A stretch of DNA of 64,000 nucleotides from Trissonchulus latispiculum. Its lineage: Eukaryota > Nematoda > Enoplea > Enoplida > Ironidae. Position numbers and translations under genes: made by a program. Where the stretch lies: the NCBI GenBank assembly GCA_030248195.1, contig JASAND010011408.1, forward strand, positions 23,656 through 87,655, in the 5' to 3' direction. Positions 23,201-35,200 of this stretch are shown piece by piece (within the stretch, counting starts at the first letter, position 1; each line of letters opens with the position of its first letter). The notes beneath the pieces were generated by a model. The model was not told where the DNA came from and searched no databases. It saw nothing but the letters and a program-made list of their open reading frames with translations.

Positions 23201-26200
23201 TCCAGTGAACGAGTCAAGAGTAGTAGAAAGGGAAAAGCGGGAAGGATCTAAAAATTTAAAAAATTAGAAAAAATTAAATAACTTTTATCCCATTCAATTT
23301 TAAATGGGTAAAGGGTGTTTTGGGGGTTTTTGGGGTTTAGGGGAAAGTTTACGTTTTACTAATATTCTCTTGACTTTTCTATGTTTCTCTCTTTATGTAA
23401 TAAAGGCGCTGTGGAAATTTGTAAGCACGTTAAAAATTATTTATTAACTTTATGGAAAAGTTTATTTTATTGGTGTGGTTTAGGTACTTTATTGTTATTG
23501 TTTTTGATCTTTTTTGTTTTTATTTTATTTTTTTAATTTTTTTTTTTGCTGTTTTTGTTCGTTTGATAGTGTTAAGATTTAATAATTTAGAGACTTATAG
23601 TTTATAGGCATCTAGGAGTCTGTGGCCGTTGGGGGATTGGGTGTTAAATGCTATAGCCTAATGGCCTGTTTGAAGGTTGTGGTGTGACCGGCTATACCAA
23701 GTATGGTTGTTGAAATGTCGTGATGGTATAGCAGTCACGGTCAGAGTCGAGCTTTCGTTGCCCTAATGCCTAGATTTATGAGTCTAAGACAACTCTTACC
23801 GGTTTAATAGCAAGTAAGGCAAGACCAACCAAACAGTTCAAGAGCACACAAACAACTGACCAAAATTCCAAATTGCAGCAATATTTATAACAAATTTATG
23901 ATTCATACAATGAGCAATTTCGTAATAACATTTGCAATCATATTTGCAATTGGTTAGAATTTTCAAGAATCTATTTCAATTGGTTACTTTATGTATGATC
24001 ACAGCTTACGTAAGGGTCGGGAGGATAATTGTTAGTCAGCTTTCGGATTTTGCACCAAACTTTAAACTAGTCTTACGGTAGCTAAAGAGTCAGTGTTTAC
24101 AACTTAGTCTTCTTACCTAAGTGAAATAGGCTTGACGTATACCTACGGTTTGTTCGACTGCTGTACTGATTTATAGCTAAGAATACTCATGGTCATAATG
24201 AAGATAGCTAGGTATTAATTAGGTATTTAGTAATTAGTAATTGTCCTTTTCTACTTTTCTACATAATTGTTCTGCGTAATTCAGCAACATTTTAAGCTAC
24301 TTTTAACCTATCTTGGGAAGTGGACTTAACGTTTCGTTTCGAATAAAATTCTGTATTTAATGAAATTTAGTCCGTCACAATCGTCCCCCGCTTAAGACAA
24401 ATGACCCCATTTGTAATCTACGAAATAGGAGAATATAAAGAAATTGAAACATGGAAATAGTCCTGGATCTATTACGATTTGGATCTATCTATTACGATTA
24501 AATTTGGATCTATTACGACCAAAAGGGCGGCCTACTCAGTCTACAGCTAAGACCGTCTTCGTTCTACCTAATAACTCTGCTGAGGTGAATTTTGATAACT
24601 TGAGAACATCTTAACATAAAGGTTTTTGTTGCTAGCATGCTTTGACTTAAGTTTTTGCCTTTTAAGACTTCTATCTGTGCTGGACATGTGAAGTGAAAAT
24701 ATTTCCATAAGCTTCAAAATTTTGTCTAGGCTCCCCCTGTTAAGTTTCTTTGTTAAAATAGGTTCCCCCTTTATCTAGAATTGAATAAGCCATAACTTTG
24801 AGATGAAATGTACCCCTCTGAATATTTTGCAGAATTTGCTGAAATGGTGCAAATGCTTTGACTGATTGTTAAGCTAAACTAAGTTTCGATGTTTTGACGT
24901 CTCTGCTGGTTGGATGTTTTTACTCCCCGTTAGTTGCAAGTTTTCAGCTCAAAATTGCTAGCTCAGTTTACTGCAATTCATTGTGTTTCGTTTCATCATC
25001 CTCCCTTTGATCCTTGGATTGCTCGTAATTGTCTATTCCTGAACAGTAAGTTTTGTTCTGCTCTAATATTAAACTTGTAATTAATTAATTGGCTCTTTCT
25101 TTTTCTAAACTTGAACAGTTTTACAACCGGTAGGTCGACTTGAAGTAACTAAGTTTGTGTACTGATTAATGAATAAGTTCGATAACATAATTACGGCAGA
25201 TAAAGCAACAAGACCAGATAAATATAAATTAAAGATTAAATACGACAGTTACAGGCACATAGGAATACGGCATAAATACGAACGATATGATCAAACAATG
25301 ATGTAAAAGGACCGTCATTTTCACTACATCAGGTCCAGAACCATGAGAGTTCACAAAGTTCATATACGATTACGTAAATGCATAATGATAAAGTTCACAA
25401 AATTAATTTACATTTAACAGTCTGCAATTTTTCAAGAGTACATTAAAATTCACATATTCACCACCACAACAAAGTTCTCAAGAATTTCTTACACACACAA
25501 AGTTCTCCCAGTTCACAGAAAGTTCTCAGACACTGAGACGGCGCTTGCGACTGAGGAACAGGCGCTTCCTCCCTTCAATGAGTTCCTGATCTTCCAGAAC
25601 AGCCTTCAACAGCTTCAGACCAGCAGGCAAATGATCATACCATGGCTCCACTCCAACCGTTGCAGCAACCAGGATGGCCATTTCCTTGGTTTGCTCCTCC
25701 TCTTCGAATCCATCCCAGTTGGTCCAAAACAGCACCGTTAGAGCCAGGTTGCGCGGATGCTCAGCGAGGATTGAAGTCGTGAACACTTCCCCCGTTAGAG
25801 TGTACAGATCAAACGGGCCCACCTCAATTCTGTACTCATGGGTGATGCTATTAAAAATTTCAACCCACTCCTGGGGGGTGGTAGCCTTAGCTAACATCTT
25901 CAGGGTTTCCTTGGTAACACAAAATTTCTTGCCCAATAAACCGATGGGGTGGGAGTCGTCCTCGAGTAGGCAAGGTTTGTGTCCGTAAACAGCGTCCCCC
26001 TCTAGATTGTACTCCATGTCGTCCTGAAATTCGACAAACTCCTCTAAATCCTCTCGAGTAGCGAACCTGGCTCTTGCGAAGTGCTTGTACAGGGGTGCGA
26101 TAGCGCTGCAGCGGGTGATGATGAAGATTTGTTGCGCTTGATTTGACAGTGTACTACTCATTTTTGCAGTCTAAACAAAAAACACTTTTTTTAATTTCTG

Positions 26201-29200
26201 TTTTTTTGTCGTCTAAATAAATTAGCTAATTAGTTTCGCATGTGTTTTTAAGTCACGGCATAGTGTTCTTAAATTTTAAACATTCCTTTCCCCCGCTGTG
26301 ATATATACCGGCAAGTAAATTGTTACGAATACATCAGTGAGCTATATATAGGTACATCATCACGTAGCAAAAACAATTTAAGAGAGTCCACAGTCCACCA
26401 AAATTTAAACTGTTCAGTCTACATATATTTGGTTTTCTGAATGCTCGACTTATCGTCGGGAGACACCGGGTTTGGGGTCCATGGGGAATCCCGCCGCTCT
26501 TCGTGATTCTTCTCGGTAGATAGTCAGCACCAACTTCTTTAAATAGTCTTTCATATTTTCCCAAACGGCTTTTCCGTCTTTCTGTTCCAAGCAGATGGTG
26601 CAGTATTTGGTCTCATGATGTTTCAGGAAGTCATTCACCCAAGCCATAGGGACCACTGGAGTCGTGAGAAGCTCCTTCCTCAGAGCCATTTCGAACTCAG
26701 TCGCGTCTTGGCGGATCATCGTCCTCAGATATTGTGGCAACCTAGGTGGGTTAGTTAGGAAGCCGTCTTCTTGTGATGGTTGAAGATTGACCGACATCAA
26801 GGGTAGTGCCTGTGCCTTAGGAGTGGGAAGTAGGGGTCTCCTATCTTTGGTAGTGGTGTCCGGCGGAAACACTTCCCTCTCCCTGACCAACCTACGGCCC
26901 GATATGTCATCATTTTTAGATTCTTCGGCGTCAGACACTTCAAGCACAATTTCCGGGTGTTCGTCCTCTTTGCTGTGGTCAGATGCTGCGTCTTCTTGGT
27001 GTGCTTCCTCAATAATTTTAGGTTCTTCCTCGTTTGGCTGTTTCTGCTGCGTCTTCTTTGGCAACCCAATCTGAGTAACCCTGCGTGGTACCCATTTAAC
27101 TACTGCCTGTGTGTAGACTGTGTTTTTGTAGCCCTTGAGCCTTTTAGCTACGTCAGCTCGTGCAAGCCTAAGCTTCCGTGTCTTATCCTTCGATTTCTTC
27201 CACTGCCTTGTTATTGACACATATTCTTTCCATTCGTCTCTCAGTTTTCGGACTGTGGATTCAACCATTGCTATAAAAATAAAACAACAGAGTAAACTGT
27301 TTTGTCTGTTTCACTACGTGTTTCATTAGTCTCAACTTTTTGTATCTATTTTAGCGTCGTCTCCTAATTTCCCTATGTAAATTGCTTATGCCTCTGCCCG
27401 TCTTTGCTCAGCTACTGGACTCGAGGTGGGTTATAAATTTACGTTTTGGTTAATATATATATGCTTCCCATGTAACCCTTCGTCACGACTTTAGAAGTAA
27501 ATAATACTAAATACAATTAAGTACAATACTACTGTATCAAGTCTGTCTACTACTACTGTATGTACAAGTGAAGTTTGTGAGTGTATGTATGTGGTTTGCT
27601 GTTCACGGTAACTAAATTATCAGGTAAGGGCAATTCTCGTGCACACTTTTAACAGTGACACTTTCGCAAAGCGGGTCAGTAAATGCATAAACCTGCACCC
27701 TAAATGGACATGAGCAAGCGAATGTGTGCGCGTTAGTGTTTGTAGGGCAGGTTAGCGACGTCTGCAAAAGTGTGAGAGTTGAAGTGTAGTCTCTCGTAGC
27801 GCAATTCTGGCATAGAGCCGCCGTCAATTTTATCAACTCCTTCGCAGTAGGGTCAGCATCTTGTCTGGCCGTAGCTGTGTACGAGACTTTCAACTTATTT
27901 TGACATGTGTTACATTCTAACTGAGAGGTTAAACACTGCTGTCGAATCGGTGCGGCAGTACACGTCATCATTTTCTTAGCTTGTTTATTTACCTTGTATA
28001 AGTGACTGATCGTCTGTGGAGTGTCTTGCTTGACTGTAGAACAAGTCTGTGAAACGGAGTCTTTCTATAACAAATTAAAATATACATAAAACACGTATGT
28101 ACACCAGTGGACGGTTACTAGTAGATTATACGCCTGACCAGCAATAATTATACGTTCGATTATATAAATATATAGAAAGCTATTGTCTAATTATTTTTAT
28201 TTACGAATGCATATATATAACTGCGCAACGTCTATCGTCTAATTTTTTTTGTTTTTTTTTTGTCAACTAACTACAACTAAAACGTAAATCAACACAAAAT
28301 AAATAATATATTAAATCATAAATACAGCATATATTAGTTGGGGCTATGCTTCAGCACTCGTATGTACGTATGGGTTAGTTGCATCATTTTTGTGGTCCAC
28401 GAAAACTTTCTCAAGTGGATGAAGTTCTGGTAAAGGACTTAATTCTAGTGTCGGCGGAATTATTTCTGTATTTACTGCTACATCTCTCTTTTGTTGGGCG
28501 GGTATTGTTAGGTCTATCTTCTCAAGTCTGAAGGAACCTACTGTACCTATTTGTTTTAAACCTAACAGTAGTATAAGAACTAGCAGACCTATTTCTCCTG
28601 CCAAAAGTCCATAGCTCCACCCAGCACCGACCCCATTCTTATTGTGTATTGCCTCTATCGCTGCTTTAGTTTCTTCATGTAACTGTCTGTTTTTGTTCTT
28701 AAATTCCTTCTCATTATCATAAAGCATCTTGATTGTATTTGTGAAATTGGGACTGGCTGGGAGGGACTGTAATTTCATCAATACGGTAGTATCGTTTGCC
28801 CATTCTTTCCATCTACGACTGGTAAATGTGTGCATACTCTTACTAACATCTATGTCAGGGACATTATCAAAAATAAAAACATTGAATGCATGCAGTGTCG
28901 TAATATTGAAATCAACCTTTGATTGGCAGCCCTGATCAGTCGCAGGGATGTCACCACTTGTGGTGGCTAGTCCGCACCCGCAGGGTAAGGTCACTACGCA
29001 CTGGTTGCATGCATTCAAGCTTACAGGAGCCTTATTTCGACAAAATAATTGCCAATTTGACTCGGCTGTGGCTATAAACCATGTGTGGTTTTTCAAATCA
29101 AACAGTTGTAGCTGACCACGGTTTTTGTAAAATTTGATGGCACAAATTCGCTCTACCTCGTCCCTTTCAGCATTGCTATATAATGCTAGTTCACAAGAAA

Positions 29201-32200
29201 TTTGATTTAGATTGTAAATCGGGAAGATGGGTTTACAAATTTTTACAGCTTTTCCTGTACATTCTCGATACTGGGCCTCTTTCATAAGAACATATGTGCC
29301 TTCATCTTCATTAACCGCTATGTAGGAATGATCTGGCTCTATCTGCATCATGTGTCCCTTTTGAGGCATGGGCATGGCACCCGTTTTTAATTGCCAGATC
29401 GTAAATTTCCTTGTACTTTCGGCTAGTGGAAGGCGTAAACAAATTATGAAATTTTCTGTATCATGCCAAATAGTATGAACAACTTTTGTTTGATAATAAC
29501 TTGAAACGTTGCCTTCAGAAAATAACAATTGCTTACTGCGAGGTTGCAGCTTTTCATTAAGTTCTTGCACTAGTCTTCTAAGTACCTTCCTTGGTGCTAT
29601 CTCAGTGTGTAAGTAGCCACTGTGCATGCTCCTGATTCCTCTCAATAGTGCATGTGCCTTGTCTAATTGCTCGTGCCAATGCATGATGTGAGCGATCCAG
29701 GATACTAAGTTCACCATAGATTGTGTTTGGAACTGAACCAATTTCCCAAACAGGGAATTCTGTTTGAGTACAAATTTCAGCTCGTCTTTGAAATTGTCCT
29801 GCTTTTTCGTGAGTTCGTCAAAAGCTGCCCCTAGCAAATTTACCTTTTCGTCCACATTGTGGAAGCCTTCCATGGTCAACTTAGATACCGAAATAATATC
29901 TTGATTAAGCTCTGTTATTGTTACTGCAAATTCGTGCTGGCTTTTTGCGACAACATCTAAAGCATGCTTAACCGCTGCCGTGTCAGCGGTGCTGTCTGAA
30001 CATCCTCCGAACACTGATTCAATCAAGCATGCGATTCCCTTCAGTAATCCACGCTGTTGCCGTGGCTTATATTTTTCCTCACCGCCTTTCTCGGTCGTCA
30101 GTATTGCCTCAACTCTGAGGGAATGCAGTTCGTGATTCAGTTTGTCGTGTACCTTGTGTGAGCTTTCATTTAACGAAGTTGCAATTTTGCACATATCACT
30201 AAACAGAGACTCTATTCCTATCAATTGTTCCGTATCATTGTCTACTTTCGGGCAGGGCGGTAGGGTTACAGGTCTTACCTTGTCATTAAAAATGGGCAAG
30301 ATCAAAAAGTGTTGTATGTATGCATGAGTGTTTAAAAGGGTACCTTCTTTCTTAAGCATCGTGCTGTAGTGCGGTCTTAACTTAATGTTATCTGTGTCAA
30401 TCGATGCTTGTACGTCTACTTCTGCCTTTGCAATTACTCTTGTCGTCAGTAAGCATAGGATTCCAATCATTAACCCTAGCAAAGTGTTGTATAGTGGGGT
30501 TGGTCTTCCCTTCACAGTACCCTTTAACTGTTTCTGAGGTTTACTTTGCTTTTGCTCCAGTACCAATGCCACTGGCAGATGGCAGTATCGGTCTGCCTCT
30601 TCTACCGCTTTCCTCAGCGTCCCTTTTACCTTATTCAAGTTCATTTCATCTCTTTTTGGATAGTAGGGTTGACAACTTTCTTTAATAATGTAGGTGTGTT
30701 TGTGATCTCCAAAGAACTGTACTAACACCCAATTTCCTGGTTTCTTCGGTTCTTGTATGTCCAGTTCTGATTTCTCGGCTATCCTAGCTGGCCACAAGGG
30801 AAAGCCTTTTAATTTTGCCCAAACTACTTCGTTAACTTTTAGGTAGTCTTCTTCGACGGTGGACGCTGCGGTGGTGGATATCTCAGAGGTGTTCTGCATT
30901 TCTTCCTTTCTGTGCCCACTCGTCTCTGCTTGCTCAGCATTCATAGTGGGTTCCTTGTTTTTCTGTTGAGCTTCATGGCAAACCTTTAATCTACTTACAT
31001 TCACTGTTTTTACTTTTCGCTTTTTCCCCGACACTAAACCTATAGTTGCTGTTTCTGGGGTGGGTCGTTCCAAGACTTCATATGGTCCTTTCCACATATG
31101 GCATAATTTGGCAGGTTTTCCTTTTTGCGTGGCTGGTACGTGCAGCCAAACCTTCTCTCCCTTTTTAAAGTCAACTTCCTTAACTCCCTTGTCGTAGTAG
31201 AAGCTTTGCTTTTCTTGAGCCTGTTTTACATTTTCCTGAACTAAAGTTTTAGCTTCAGTAATTCTTTCTACCACTTCCTTCGAATAATCGGTGATCGGTA
31301 CATCCCCTATCACTTCCCTCATGTCCGTGTCACTGGGGAGGTAAGCGTCTCTGCCATATACGAGAAAAAAGGGAGTTTCTTTTGTGGAGTCCTGGATGCT
31401 CGTCCTTACAGCCATCAGGGAGTAGGGTAGGAAAATGTCCCAGTCCTTTACGTCTGTTGATACGTACATAGCTATAATGGAGATTATTGTTTTGTTCATT
31501 CGCTCACAAAGCCCATTCGTTTGTGGGTGGTAACCGGTTGTATTGAGTTTCCTTGTTTTTAACAATTTGCATATTTCTTGCATTAGTTCTGACATAAAGT
31601 TGCTACCCCTGTCACTCAAAAGGCAGCTAGGTGCTCCATGTCTGGTGACGATTTGTTCAACAAAAAGCCGTGCCGTTGTTTCGGCCTTGATATCCGGTAC
31701 TGCAAAAGCCTCTGGCCATTTGGTGAACATATCTACGAACACAATTATGTGTTTGTTTCCCCTATCCGTTGTTGGCAGGGGCCCTACGGCATCGACACTC
31801 AGAATTTCAAATGGTTCCTTAGCTGTAATTGGTTTTAAAGGCATTTTCACAGTGTATTGTGGCGACTTTTTAGTGGCACATGTAGTACAAGTGCGTACCC
31901 ACTCTCGAATGTCTGCATACATTCCTTCCCAGAAAAATCTTCGCCTTACCTTATCAAAGGTTTTGTCTATTCCCAAGTGTCCACTCATTACGTCGTCGTG
32001 ATGGATTTCCATCACCTCCGCTTGCAGGGGTTTAGGGACAACAATTTGGACCCATGATCTAGTTCTTCGTCTACCCTCGTAGTCTGCCCACAGATGGCAC
32101 AAAATCCCCTTGTCCACGAAATAGTTCTCTGATTTAAGCACTACAGTCCTTGCCAATTTATCATCTTCTGGTAGGTAGTCTTCTTTCACATAGCTTAATA

Positions 32201-35200
32201 GGAGTTTAAGATCGGGGTCAGCAGTCTGTTCTGCTTTAATCTTTCCTAAAAGGGTAAGAGTATCTGGGGTCGCCACGATCGTTGCTAACGCGCGCGCTTC
32301 CGAACTGTTTTCATTTAAGCGGCTGAGAGCGTCTGCATGTGTGTTTGCTTTCCCTGGTCGGTACTTTAGCTCAAACGTAAATTCCATCAGTTGTAGTGCC
32401 CAGCGGGCTAAACGACTAGAAGTATCTTTCATTGTCATTAGCCATTTCAGTGGTGCATGGTCAGTGTAAATGGTGAATCTCCTCCCATAAAGGTACGCCC
32501 GCCAATACTTAACTGCCCATATAATAGCTAATGCTTCTCTCTCAATGGTTGAGTATTTAACTTCAGCCTTGCTTAAACTTCTGGATGCGTAAGCTATGAC
32601 AACTTCTTTTCCTTCTTTTATCTGACCAAGGACTGCGCCTATGCCGTACCCTGAGGCGTCGGTTGCGAGTGTGAAAACTTCTTTGAAATCTGGGAAGGCA
32701 AGGATGGGGGCTGTAGTCAACTTTTCCTTTAAGGTGTCAAATGCTTTTTGACATTCTTCCGACCATGCAAAATTAACATCTTTTTCTGTGAGCTTATGGA
32801 GTGGTCGGGCAGTTTTTGCAAAATCACTGATAAATCTCCTGTAATAGGATGCAAGGCCGACAAACGACCGAACTTCCTTAGCACGAGTCGGTTTCGGAAA
32901 ATTTTCAACTGCTTTGATTTTATCCGGATCTGGGGCGACACCTTCTGGTGATACTACATGCCCTAGAAACAGAACTTTCTTTTTCCGAAATTACACTTTT
33001 TAGGCTTCAATTTTAGGTTTGCGTACTTTAATCTATCGAAAACTTCTTGGAGGTCTTTCAAGTGCTGCTTAAAAGTTTTGCTAACAACAAGTATATCGTC
33101 TATAAATATGAAGCATGTTTCAGACAAGATCCCTGTAAACAACAATTCCATCGTTCGCTGAAAAGTGCTTGGAGCGTTTTTAAGACCGAAAGGCATTCGG
33201 GTGTACTGGTACAATCCAAACGGGGAACAAAACGCTGTTTTTTCTTTATCTTTTTCAGCAACTGAAATTTGGTGGTAGCCTGATGCTAGGTCCATTGTGG
33301 AGAAATACTGCGCTCCACCCAATTGATCTAAAGTTTCGGAGACATTTGGCAATGGGAAATAGTCGCCATGGGTAGCCTCATTTAAATCTCTATAGTCTAC
33401 GCAGATCCTAATTGCGCCGCACTTTTTCTTAACAGGTACCAGTGGCGCAGCGTAAGGACTGGCTGAAAGCTCTATGATACCCTTTTTCTCCATCTCTTCT
33501 AACTGTCTTTTTATTTCACCTTTAAGGGATTCTGGGATTCTGTAGGGGCGTTTCCGTATAGGCGGTGCATTACCTGTGTTTATGGTATGTTCTACTAGGG
33601 TGCAATGCCCTAAGTCCATTTCATTCTTTGCAAATATGTGCTCATAGTTCTGTAGCAGACCGATAAGCTGTTGTCTTTCTGGCACTGAGAGCACACTGTC
33701 TGATAGATCAATTTGGCTCTGCAACCAATTGATGTCATCGACATTTTCCAGAATTGGGTTATATCCCGTGTTGGTGCTCATGCACTGCGTTACCTGTGAA
33801 TTCACTGGAACTGGTTCAAAAGTTCCTAAGGTCATCCCTGCTTTAAGTTTTATTTCTTCTGCATCTAAATTTGCTATCCGCAACCAACCATAGCCGTTAT
33901 TAACCTTAACCAGTGATGGTGTCACTAGTAACCCGTACTTGTTTATTAACTGCATGTGTGGCTCAATAATACCAATTGCGTTTTCAGGCGCAAATTCCGT
34001 CTCTACTTTCACGATGACCTCACACTGGGGTAGTAGCCTAGTGTCTTCAGGTAGACTTACCCTGGTGAAATATTCAGCTTCTCCTTCCTTAACATTGTTC
34101 ATGGTCATTGGGAGCTGGTCATTGTGCAACAACAATAGGCCCTTATTAAAGTCTAGCCGAGCATCAAACTTCTTCAGTGTGTCTGTTCCTATGATAACGT
34201 CAAAGGGACATTGCTTCATAACTCTTGCGGTGACTTCTACTGTTTCCTTTCCTAGTTGTATTCGTAAGGGACACCTACCTACTATGTCGATGCTATGTCC
34301 GGACAGTGAAAGTATGTCTCCAGATTTTGTAATTTTTTCCAAAAGTTCATTAGGAAGAAAAGTTGAATTGACCAATGTCACGTTGCTTCCTGTGTCTATC
34401 AGCATTTCTGCTGCTATTCCACACGCATAGCCCAAAACTACAGGTGTTTCTCCTAACCCTCCTAAGGTTCCTTCACTTTCGAAACACTGTAGTGGAGGTT
34501 GGCTGACCCGAATCATGTGGCATGACGGATTTGAATTACTATTCTGTCGAGGGACCTGGTCTCTACCTAGTAGTAATCTCTCAATAAGTCTTCGGTTCTG
34601 TTCCCTCAATGAGCTAACTTCATTACTAGTAATTTCTGCATCGTGTTGGGTCGTGCGCGTGGCTTCTGCGTTTGGCCGTCTTACGTCTGGGCTACGGTTA
34701 TAGTTACGTAAAGGGTCATCGGGTCCTGACCTAAAAGTGAATCTTCGAGGAGGGGGGTTCGGATTCCTTTGCGGTTGCACATCATTCCTTGATTCAGTAC
34801 GTGTGCGACATCTAATTGCTATATGACCTGGCCTTCCACAATTGTTACATATGGGTCTGCCATCAGTGGTCCTTCGATTCCGAGGTGAAAAACTGCCTTG
34901 AAGTCTTGGGGATGGACTACGGGATGGTTGATACCCTCGTCTATCTTCCTTCCGGTTTACTTGTGCTTCTAACTCATCTAACCTTTGTAGTAGTTGGTTA
35001 GTTAACTCCTGTTGTAGTTTCATGTTCTCTGTTAGTACATTAAATTCAGGAGTTACTTTTGAACTTCTCTTAACTTGGTCGTCTTCAAAATGGACGGCCC
35101 TAGCAACTAGCTTGCCTTCTTTATCCATTTCTTCAAACCCTTCTTGCTCTTTAGCCCTCACTACTGCATCTTCAAAACTATCCGGCTTGCCTGACAGTAC

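Noticed and set aside
30651..30842. Reading the integrase-envelope linker as a chromodomain
   Set aside because: The conserved order WAKxKGxPxWPAR and FFGxH is PWWP, not the chromodomain pattern.
32963..32992. Programmed -1 ribosomal frameshift between RT and RNase H
   Set aside because: No good slippery heptamer in the right frame and an unusual position inside the RT domain; a one-base indel is more likely.
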